In this document: piece by piece, positions 55,170-64,000 of the stretch
How positions within the stretch are numbered: the stretch's first letter is position 1
Layout of the letters: the number at the start of each line of letters is the position of its first letter
DNA from: Gnetum montanum
Lineage: Eukaryota > Streptophyta > Gnetopsida > Gnetales > Gnetaceae
Assembly: GCA_015680685.1 (NCBI GenBank)
Contig: MNCI01017913.1
Coordinates: 1,078,490-1,142,489, forward strand
Reading direction: 5' to 3'
Length of the DNA stretch: 64,000 nt
Notes under the pieces: model-generated
Told to the model about the DNA's origin: nothing
The model's database searches: none
Seen by the model: the letters and a program-made list of their open reading frames with translations, nothing else
Position numbers and translations under genes: made by a program

Positions 55170-55229
55170 GTGAGGGTGTGGAACCTAGTGGAGCAACGGA
55201 TGAAGATGAAGCGGAAGAGCCTTAGCCCC

Positions 55230-55439
55230 CTCTCAGACACTGCATGCTGAAATGCTTAAGATTTAGCTCTGTTATTGGGTATTTTTATGTCTTGTTGGTC
55301 ATTTCATGTTGTGGATGTAATTTTTGACTATGTATTTTATTAATGATTGAATGAAATATGACAGTTATTTTCTTCTCATCTTGTTATCTTTTCATGTAAC
55401 AATGTGATAATTTTAACTTATGATTTGATTAATGTAATT
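55230..55439. other. Short gene-free spacer
   Basis: AT-rich sequence after the antisense gene's stop, probably its 3' UTR. An AATGAAATATG block near 55350 is the only poly-A-signal-like word. Confidence 0.4.
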
Positions 55440-55620
55440 AGGCTCCTGTTGGGTCCCATGACAATTTAAGGCCATGGTGGTAGGGCCATCACTAGTTTAA
55501 GGCCATTTCGGGCCATCACATGAAAGGACGTTGGTTGCCAATTTTAGGCCTTGGTAGGCTATGTGATAGTTTAAGGCCTTTTTGGGCCATGTGGTAGTTT
55601 AAGGCCTTTTTGGGTTCTTT
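55440..55620 (-). repeat. Short-repeat array after protease (element M)
   Basis: Five copies (minus strand AAAGGCCTTAAACTACCACA) in the same place as 7545-7810 in E2 and 47040 in N. Confidence 0.75.
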
Positions 55621-55719
55621 TTTTTACATAAAGAAAGCTAAACAAAATTGTAACTAATGTAAGATGCAAACAATAATGAAAATTGTAACTATATTGAAAA
55701 AGGGACAAAAGACAAGTTG

Positions 55720-56640
55720 GATAGGCAAGCAAACTAGGGACATGCCCTAGTCACATAGATGCTTCCTAACCTGATGTAGGTTAAGTGGTGCATAAGGCCT
55801 AAAAGGTAGTAAACCATACTCCCTTAGGCCCTTGTCTATTGTGGAAAAGGGTAATTCTTCCCATAGAGCTTCCTCATGGAGGTCACTTGTTTTGCTTGGC
55901 TACTTAATATTGGCGGAACAACATTGAGCTTTATTGCAAATTGGTGGTGTATCCTCAGAGATCTCTACCTCTGAACCTTGTTCAGTATCTATGTTGTTAA
56001 TGGTTAGAGGGGCTACATTGTCACCAACGGTCACCACTTCCTCACCCTTGTAGGGTAAGTGGATCTCTTGGTGGATAGGTGAGGAAATGGCTTGTAGCTA
56101 GGCTAACCAGGACCTCCCTAGGATTAGGTTGAATCTGGGCATTTCTTCAACCATGATGAATTCAACATTGGTGGGGAATTGCTTCCCTACCATGAAATAT
56201 ATCATGAATATCCCTTTGACAACCACACATACTCTATTAAAGGACTTTAAACATGTCATTATTGTCAGACTGATTTGATCCACCAGGCGAAGCGTGTCAA
56301 TGACAGGGAATGGGATAACATTGGCTGCTATCCCAGCATCCGTGTGCACCCTACAAATTTTTTATTGACCCACATGAATCATTATGAACATGGGTGCAGT
56401 GGTTATCTAATTCATTTCAAGGTCAGCTTTGATTGCCTCATCGTGAAATGTCAAGGATATTGACCTTGATTCTTTGGTTGTAGGTAGGAGCATTATGACA
56501 TGGATGACTTTTTCATTTGTTGGCATATCTTCCTTAATAGGAATGGATGCCAGCATGTGAAACAAGGCCTCACGATTAGTATTGGAGGTCATGATTAAGT
56601 CGTATAGGCTCAAAGTTATATTTTTCTATTTTAGAGCCTA
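55720..56640 (-). pseudogene. Protease of element M
   Basis: Read on the minus strand: MSLYDLIMTSNTN at 56613, the active-site block as HTDAGIAANVIP near 56345 (A in place of S/T), then FNLILGRSWLA ending at 56098. The tail lies down to about 55720. Both halves of a retropepsin are present, with stops between. Confidence 0.8.
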
Positions 56641-57229
56641 CTTGTGTCAATGCTTCTAAAAAGATTTTTCCACCATCTATTATTTTGGTGGTTTTTACTT
56701 CCTCCATGCATCCTAGGAGGTAGATTTCTCAAGGAGGAGATTTAACTTTTGGTTGTGTCTTGGGCCTTTTAGCCTCGGTGTTTGTTCATTGATTGTTCAT
56801 GTTTACATTAGTGGTTTTGGATAATGAGGTCATAGGGATGGTTGACAAGGAAGTGGGCTTGGGAGGACCTAGCTCCATGCATTCCCTAGCATCTTGTCAA
56901 TTAGAAACTCATCATGTCTCTTTGGGCAGGCTAGTCATGATGCAGTTCCCATCATCAGACCTTGGGCAAATGGGGGATCCACACTTTTTGACACCCTAAT
57001 GAAAAATGGTGTCTAGGTTGTTGTTGCCATAACATGCTACAGGGCCCTAGCTAGAAAGGGTGTTATGTGTGCTCAAGTTGGTGCCTTAATGATGAAGGGG
57101 AACTATGTCCTAGTTGATGTTGGGGCCCCAGTGTTACTAGAGGGCACATGAACTACAAATGGTTTAGGTGCTAGTTCTGTGTCATCTACATTAATGGCAT
57201 TGATAATCTGACTTACACCCCTAGTGTTT
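56641..57229 (-). pseudogene. Gag-protease linker of element M
   Basis: A proline-rich, stop-containing stretch. An open piece on the other strand (56793-56999) is a shadow. No motif. Confidence 0.45.
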
Positions 57230-59400
57230 AGTGGATCCTTATAGACCTTCATGGACTAGTTCTTTGGCTAGACAGGATTGCTCTCATCAAGAACTAGTTT
57301 ACCTTGATCAATCATGCATTGAATGTCATCTTTCAACATGATGCAGTAATCCATGTCATGACTATGCAACTGATGATAGTTATAGAACTAGTCTAATATG
57401 AAGTTCTTAGGTACTAGAGGCTCATTCGGCATAGCCACAGAAGGGTTTTGAAGGACCTCATAGTACCTCTCATGGAGTTTTCACACATCCTCAAACATTT
57501 GTTTATGCCAATGCACCCAACACTAAGCAGTTGATCCAAGAGCTCTAATAGCTTAATAGGCAAGGTAGTGTACTTTGAATGATCCTTGCACTCAAAGTTT
57601 GGCCTTTGGGGGGTTTGCCTCACGATCATCAATGATGCGGGTTGGTTGGTTCTTGCGATGCTAGAACTTGATGCTTTGTTGTTGGCTAGGGATTTAGGTG
57701 ACTTGGTCACTGGCTTGTTGCTATTGGATTTGGCTTCATTAGCCACAATTGTAATAGTTGTTATGGCCTTCCCCTTTTCTTTGTCTTTCTTTGCATGTGC
57801 ATTTTTGCAGGCCACATAGGTTGGGTCCTTACTAGCTTCTGCCATGTCTTGTATGCTCTTTGTCTAAGAAAAAGCTTGGCTAAGAGAATGCAAGGCTAAA
57901 TAGTATAGCTTCAATTTGATGAAATTTTTTACTAGGCCCTTGAAAATAGCCAGCAGGTGGGTTTTGACTATTGGCTCATAGATTTTGTTAAGGGAGGTGC
58001 TCCAATGTTGTATAAACTTTTACACTAGCTTTAACACCCCTTGTTTGACATTCATCAATTGGTCTAGCATGGCCTTAGGCTTCAAGTTATACTTGAAGTG
58101 GGTTACAAACTAGCTTAGCAGCTCCTCTAGAGTTGAAATGGAAGCTCTAGGGAGCACATGATACCAGTTGAACACTTTGCCAGTCAGAGACATGGCAAAA
58201 ATGTGGATAATTGCATGTGGCCATTCTTAGAAAAGTAAGCATCTAGAATGGAAAGTAACCAAATGGGCATTGGGGTTACCCTTGTCATTGTATTTTGTGA
58301 ATTGGGGGAGTTGGACCCCAAGAGGCAATGTTAGTAGAGGAACCATAGGGTTGATGGGATCATCTTGGTAGAAGTCCATTACATAGACCATTTCCAAGTT
58401 GGCCGCTTTAAGCTGCCTAACTTCCTCTATGAGAGTTTGGATAAGTTGGAATGCTTGATCCAAACTTGGAGATGTTGTAGAGGGTTGCATTAGCTATGCC
58501 ATTGGTGATGCTATTAGAGTATCCCACAACCTTTTTGTGGGTTGTGCCACCATATGTGACACCTAGTGGATCTACTGTTGTGTATACTACAACATGTGTG
58601 ATAGTTGTACCATGGGTACATAAGTCGTGACCCATCACACGGTTGAGGCTGGGGCTGTTGTTGGTGGTGGGACTGAAATGGCTAAGATAAAGGGAATGTA
58701 ACTTGTCTATGGCTGTGACATGAGCATGATGTTCACATATGAAAGCGTTGGCATCACAGATGCCATTTGGGAATGCAAAATAGACTACGAAGAAATGAAA
58801 AAGAGGAAGGAGGTAGAAGGTCCTACACTCTATTGCATAGGCAGGACTTGGTGGCTAGCTACCATTGGTGAAGACTTGGGCTATGAAAGTGTCATGGTTG
58901 CATCAAAGAAGGTAGAGGACTATGACTAGTGTGGCATGAAAATGGAGGTAGGTTGGTTGGACTGAGACGTAGAATGGGACACCACTATTAGAGCGGGATT
59001 CAAGCTCCTCCTACTCATCCTGTAGGGGTTCATCATAGTTTGATACTACATCCTATTCTTTTGGCCCACTCATCCTAATGAGTTGATCTAAGATCCACTT
59101 GAAGTTTTTAGTGAGCAGTATGACTACATCAAGGGTGGGAAAGGACTTCCTTCCAGTTCTATGAATGATTTTGAAACTGTGCTTTGCTTCCATTTCCTAG
59201 TGGTCCAATGATAGGCCCACCTAAATCGTTGCATAAAGGAAGTTGTACCATTCATTATGTTCTAGCGATTGATGTCATAGGTTAAGAGACTATCATTGTA
59301 GTCGCATAGGGCTAGGTGGTTGCTCAATGTCTTCCACTTATTGAATGGGAGGAGCTACCTCCAAGCTTAAGGCAGTAGTCGAGGTGTTAATGGGGTTCAT
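57230..59400 (-). pseudogene. gag of element M
   Basis: It starts with ATG at 59400 (MNPINTSTT). The middle has VMDFYQDDPINPMVPLLTLP and YNDKGNPNAHLVTF (58490-58227). The C-terminal side has PNFECKDHSKYT (open 57845-57414), and the knuckle region near 57380 reads YNYHQLHSHDMDYC, with the first cysteine worn to tyrosine. Domain order equals that of N and B. Confidence 0.8.
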
Positions 59401-59872
59401 TTTGCTATGTAGGAAAAACGTGAGAAAAGAAGGTACTAGCAAAAAACACTGAAGTGCAGAAAACGTTAAAAGAAAATGGCTAAGTATAAAAATTATAAAA
59501 AATAGGTAAAAAATGACTATGTTTGGAAATGTGAAAAATGGCTATCTCTAGCATTTTGCTAGTTATGATTTGAGGTACTGTTACGCTCTCAGGGTTATTA
59601 TGCTCTACAAAACACTTAGAGATTGATGCGATGGACATAGTTTGGGTTTTCCATCCTATGGGGTTCCAAGGGAACCATCAGTTGGGACCAATCTACACCA
59701 ACTAGATCATAGATAACTCTTATGTTGGCTGATGATCTAGTTATTGCTATGACAGGTTTACAGGGGTGTGATGTCTACACTAGCTTATTGCTAGTGATGG
59801 GGGTGCAGAAAGCACATGGAACTACGCTTGAGCATAGAAGGAATAAGAGACCCTCCTTCTCACACCAAAAAC
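59401..59872 (-). other. Leader of element M
   Basis: No gene. Degenerate AAAATGGCTAAGTA-like repeats at 59460-59560 parallel the leader repeats of N. The primer-site-like tract on the minus strand next to the LTR is GTTTTTGGTGTGAGAAGGAGGG. Confidence 0.6.
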
Positions 59873-61577
59873 TATGATGTCTAAACAATTTAGTGGCTAG
59901 AACATCATGAGTTCCATGAGTGTATAGCCTAACCTTGAATCTGTGCAAGGGCCATGCTGGGGAAATAGAGATGATGTGCCCTAAACAGCCTAGTTGATTA
60001 GATAGGGATTTAAGTGGTGTTAAAATAACTATTTGCAATAGACGTTTATGGAGCGTTACGCATGGGAGTTGGGACAACAAGAAAGAGCATAGCATAGAGT
60101 CTTGGCTCGAAAATAGTGACATAAATGCACAAATGTGTATTGGCAGTAGAGAAATGTAAAAGTTATACTAAAAATTAGAAATAAATGCTAAGAAAGGAAA
60201 TGGAACAAAAGCTTGAGAGTAGAGAAATGCACCACCCCAAAACTGGGGAGCATAAGTTTTGCTTAAAGAGGAGGTGAAATTGGTACGTGGTGTTAGACAT
60301 GCATAATGGCAGCATAGCAATTCAGTCACAGTTTTTGGGACATTTAGGATGTGATGCTAGTTGCTGCAAGGGAGGATGAACTTGCTGGGTTGGCTATCAC
60401 CATGTTTTGCTAGTGTAATGGTGGACTACGTTGTTGTACTTTCCAAGGTGTCAAGCTTAGGTGCTTAAGTGCGGTAGAGATTCTCCAAATGCTTAAATGC
60501 TCAATGCTCTTTTGATTTTCCAACCCCTAAAGTGCTGAATGTTGTGGTATTTATAGGGCTAGGTTTAGCGTGAAATGCAGATCGAGCACCACATGGCATG
60601 GATGCCACATGGCATGAGCATAGACAAGGCTACATTGACATGTTATGCTCTTCATAGCAAAGTGTTATGCTCTACAAGATAGCAACAGGAACATAAAGAC
60701 TACTAAATTGTGACCACACTACCTAGATTACATGTGCCAGAGTCTGAGAGACTATCATGTACCTATAAATAGTGTCAAAAAAATGCAACTTAGAGACTGC
60801 TTTCTAGGACTACATCTATCCTCTCTTCTAAGTAGGATCAAGCATAGGGACAATTTTAGGGATCAATGCATGGGGNGAGGGATGTTGAAGCTGAAATGAA
60901 GATTGATGGTGAGTTTTGGAGGCTTTTGGAGGTTGTTGGAGGAATTTTTTGTGTGTCAAGCTAGCTGTGCTACACAACATAGCAGAGCGTAGCAAGAACA
61001 ATTAGTGAAATTTTGTAAATTCTAAATTGCCACACTAGTCACGCTGGGTATGTTGCATAGTGTAGTAGAGCATAGCATGGATACTTTGACAAATTTTGAT
61101 GAAATATTTAATGTTCCTTCATGTCATACTAACTATGCTCCGGGGTGTAGCAGGATAGGTAGCCTCAGAAGTCAGAAAATGTGCCAAATGCATCTTCCAT
61201 GTCAATTTAGCTTAACAGATCCTTGTTTAACACTTAGGAGAAATTGGGCCCTAAAACCTATGTCATGCTTGCTATGCTATGTAGCGTAGTAGCTCAAAAG
61301 ATAGAAAACTTGCCAAACTATTTTATCCATCCTAAGCAACTCTCAACCACTTTTGGCTTGACAATCGAATAGACTGGCCATGAAAGTATGTGCTACACTA
61401 CCTATGCCAAAGAGCATAGTAAGACATGTAGATTTTTTTTTAAAAAATAGGACTTAGTTGTGCTATGCTGTCTATGCTGCAGAGCATAGCACCAAACTTA
61501 GAGAAAAGTTTTCCAAGTCTTGATACTTAGATAAATCTACAGTTAAACTATGAAAGCCCAAAATTGGTGGTGTTTCA
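59873..61577 (-). mobile_element. 5' LTR of element M
   Basis: Outer end TGAAACACC at 61577 (minus strand) directly beside the target duplication, with no polypurine tract, as expected of a 5' LTR. Inner end at 59873. TATAAATA at 60548-60555. Hairpins such as CTATGCT-ATGT-AGCGTAG at 61272-61289. One N at 60876. Confidence 0.88.
60548..60555 (-). promoter_or_regulatory. TATA box of 5' LTR (element M)
   Basis: TATAAATA on the minus strand in AGCCCTATAAATACCA. Confidence 0.7.
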
Positions 61578-61582
61578 TCTAG
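61578..61582. repeat. Target-site duplication of element M (right)
   Basis: TCTAG, equal to 35596-35600. Confidence 0.85.
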
Positions 61583-61698
61583 GGTCTAGTGAAAGCTATT
61601 CAAAATCGTTGGACTAAACCTTAGAGTCATATCCTACTTCAAAAATAACTACAATAAAGTTTAAAGAGCACACTACATTTTTATTTTTCTAACACAAG

Positions 61699-64000
61699 AT
61701 GTCTTCTTCTCATAGGAGTGATTCTCAATCCAAGTCTAATGGAGTACATTAACAAGTACCTCAATAGTACCAAGTGGTATATGCTCATTCTAATGAGTAT
61801 GTACCCAATTTCACCTTCATCCTACACTAGGATGAATAGCTATAGTGGCATGACATGGAGGGAAATATCATGTTGCTACCAGATTGATCCATTCCTGCAA
61901 TTCTCTAACAAATGCTTATACAATGGGGTCTCTAGGAACTTCATGCTGAGTATGTTGTGTAAGATAATGATGCCAGGGATTATCATCCCACTGATGCACA
62001 ATATCTCAAGGATCTTCGGTTAGAACAACATCATGAATTTGTGAAGGGAAAAGGGTTTAATGATTCCCCATTCCTACTGTACTAAAAATATTGTGGAGAA
62101 CCCTTCTTTGTGGGTTTTTCATTCAGTGAAATTCCTCTTTTTGATTTCGATGAAGGAGGTCAAAACCATAACCTACAATCCATAATTCATAATCCTAGTT
62201 TTAGTAAGAATAGATCCAATGACAAAGAAGGATAAAAAAGTGTAAGTTAATGTAGGGATGTGGATAGAAAAAAAAATCATGATCATGAACATGATCATTG
62301 AAGAGGGGGTAGCAGGCATCGTGATGATGCTAGACCTCCTTCCTCTTTACCTTTGTCATCATCTTCTTCTTCAATCTCTAATCACAACTATAGGGGATGA
62401 AACTATGATGGAGGTGATTGATAGGATTGAAATGATCGAATGGACCATGAGGTGAGTTAAGATTGGGGGCAAGGGTATTTAAGAGAGACTCATCACCATG
62501 AACGAAGGGGTAGTAGAGGGCATTGAAGGCACTAAAATCATTACCTCAATGAGCCTTTTCTTACTAGCCAAAGTATGCTCAACATTGTAGAGTCAGTGGG
62601 AATTCCCACAAGGCACATTAAGGATAGTCAGATCAAAAGGATGAACATGAACAATATTATTTAGCTCAAAGGGGAATATAACTTAAATTTGTAGAACCAT
62701 CTCCAATCTTTTGAAGATGCATGTATCTTGTAGAATATAGAAAATGAGTGGCAAAAGCTTAAGTTATTTCCAAGGACACTCATTACAGAAGTAGAGAATC
62801 GGTATAGGTCGTTAGAATTGGAATCTATTAGATGTTAGAGTACAATGCTTGAATTGTTTAATGAAAAATATTAGACATACTCCCAAGTGTCCAACTTGAG
62901 GAAGTAGATCCATGGATGAAAACAAGGGACACATGAGCCCTTGGATGCTACCATTGGTTGATACTATTTCTTATTGCATAGATGTCCTAGCCATGATTAT
63001 TCTTAATTAGACTAACTTCACCACATTATAGATGGTATTCAATCTAAAACAAGGAGAACCGTTAGTGTCCATGCCCAAGGGTGATTGTCAAAATTAAACA
63101 CCAATCAAATCCAAAGATTGATCAAACAAGTAGCTAAAGAGGAAGGGAAATTAAGAAAATGAGAAAGTGTAGAAGGGTATAACCATGACCCTTCCATTCA
63201 TAAGAGGGAGGTTCGATTCTATGACAATGAGGAACAATCAACACTTGATGAAGTGGTGAATTAGAAAACCTTGCCACTTTAGAAATTTCATTTTGAGATT
63301 ATGGTGAAAGTTGATTAGTTATGGGACTCCACAAATAGTAGATTTGAAGCTATCTTAAAAATTGCTAAAGAATCCAAAGAACAAGGTAGTGATTATGAGT
63401 GTAGGAGGTGTAAGGAAGCTAAACATGCCTATTAAAGAGGTAAGGGCAAGATTGTTGCAATAGAGAAAGTTGTGGAAAGTGAATTAAATGATGATGGTGG
63501 GTGTGACATCTACCATTATGAACATCCTAATGAATGTTGTCCTATTTTTTCACACTTACAGGAGTATGGGATTTATGCTTTGAATCCACCACTAGCACAA
63601 AGGCAAACACTTAGAAGATTACCTTATCCTTAAGAAAATTCTAGGTAGTTTCACCAGCAACAATATTATTATCCAAATGGAACTCTATCGCAACCCTATG
63701 AGTAGTATCAATAGTGGTAGCGACCATAATCATGGACACTAGCACTGCCAAGACATCAATACCCTTATAGATAGCCTAATTCATATAGATATTACATTTA
63801 GCAACCTTTGTCTCCACATCACTCTTCTAGTCATGTTTCCACTTTTTAGCCTTACTATTACCATTTTGATTCATATTGAACTCATTCTCCACATGCAAGA
63901 ACGGATACCACCTTTTACCCTTATCTTTCTTCTTTTCTTGCACATCTTCCTCCACCCTCAACACAACTACCACCTACTTTGTCTATGTAGGATAAACAAC
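61699..64000 (+). pseudogene. gag of Athila-like element D, running off the window
   Basis: Start ATG at 61699 (MSSSHRS). Blocks NFTFILH and MEGNIMLLPD match C2. It then reads, with shifts, through FVGFSFSEIPLFDFDEGGQN, a serine/arginine-rich stretch near 62330-62380, and LNTNQIQRLIKQVAKEEGKLRK near 63100. A knuckle remnant, CDIYHYEHPNEC, lies near 63510 (the second cysteine worn to tyrosine). A tyrosine/proline/glutamine-rich part follows. It is the continuation of the LTR and primer site at 34721-35573, separated by M. Confidence 0.7.

Larger units (their letters stand above)
51840..55226 (+). pseudogene. Multi-exon gene antisense to element M (unknown family)
   Basis: Readable pieces with GT-AG introns of about 80 bases. 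Exon words RVDLVEYPCRYSKSYERFQAL and ILSMEEVLVPLLPSHIPFV end at GTAAGT 52502; the intron ends GCAG at 52580 and the frame resumes SRKVMVVSLGCTEATL, LFTHGEVESS. Later pieces: MDLFLAVNPNIPMAKMI; 53508-53631 lysine-rich; intron 53632 to about 53708; WVETIDKFAFMQGMMDDM; 54544-54783, a charged, probably coiled stretch (HEVIEQWLQMDLLARRNQDW). MSKDEILRCLEADL is at 54998; the last intron starts at 55080 and the acidic last exon ends with TAG at 55223-55225. Stops are scattered. It matches no protein family I know. Confidence 0.6.
35601..61577 (-). mobile_element. Complete Tat-like element M with nested insertion
   Basis: On the minus strand: 5' LTR 61577-59873, leader, gag, protease, short-repeat array, a gene on the opposite strand, RT, RNase H twice, integrase, repeat array, polypurine tract, 3' LTR 37345-35601. 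A five-base duplication TCTAG flanks it. RT is split by element N. The LTRs are 1,745 and 1,705 bases; over an 84-base stretch at their outer ends I count about 11 differences, so the insertion is old. Without N the element is about 18.6 kb. Confidence 0.9.

Noticed and set aside
1-64000. tRNA, rRNA or other non-coding RNA genes
   Set aside because: No cloverleaf, box A/B pair or ribosomal signature was recognised on either strand.

Overview
The window is intergenic heterochromatin of a land plant, probably a seed plant with a very large genome. A gymnosperm is plausible, but nothing here proves it. It contains no intact host gene. Almost all of it is old, stop-riddled LTR retrotransposons inserted into one another. 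The sequence is AT-rich, and many in-frame TAG/TGA codons stand where sibling copies have CAG, TGG or CGA, as expected from deamination of methylated cytosine.

Two Ty3/gypsy lineages dominate. The first is Tat-like: RT, a first RNase H, a second archaeal-type RNase H, then integrase with an HHCC finger and a DDE core. Its LTRs are about 0.9-1.75 kb, begin TGAAACACC, carry TATAAATA and follow a conserved AAAGAGGGG polypurine tract. The second is Athila-like: LTRs of about 0.85 kb running TGATA...CATCA, a decayed primer-binding site resembling the tRNA-Asp type, and a gag with a zinc-knuckle remnant.

Layout: 1-6966, plus-strand Tat element A (RT, RNase H, integrase, 3' UTR, LTR). 6967-11363, Tat derivative E2, reduced to the protease tail, a trace of an antisense gene, the integrase tail and an LTR. 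11370-12475, a possible copia-type remnant. 12476-15530, two Athila-like LTRs separated only by a primer-binding site, the second holding a solo LTR, then gag. About 15540-32388, Tat element B (LTR, gag, protease, antisense gene, other insertions, RT), which also holds a xanthine dehydrogenase pseudogene and an HSP70 fragment near 28.4-30.2 kb. 32389-34720, half an LTR and a low-complexity region with a gap. 34721-35600 plus 61583-64000, Athila-like element D. Into D a complete minus-strand Tat element M (35601-61577, TSD TCTAG) has inserted. Into the RT gene of M a plus-strand element N (42126-49469, TSD AAACC) has inserted.

The most interesting item is a multi-exon gene carried antisense to gag-pol, between protease and RT. 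It is clearest in M (50.1-55.24 kb, plus strand). A homologue lies at the matching place in B (21.27-22.88 kb, minus strand), and what looks like its last exon lies in E2 (8.03-8.09 kb, minus strand). The interval ends with a splice-acceptor-like TAG/GATC just before the RT region in M and B, and the same junction survives in N. The antisense gene may therefore sit inside an Ogre-type intron. In M it has its own LTR-like upstream region with a TATA box and palindromic repeats. N and E2 have lost RT to integrase and look like non-autonomous derivatives.
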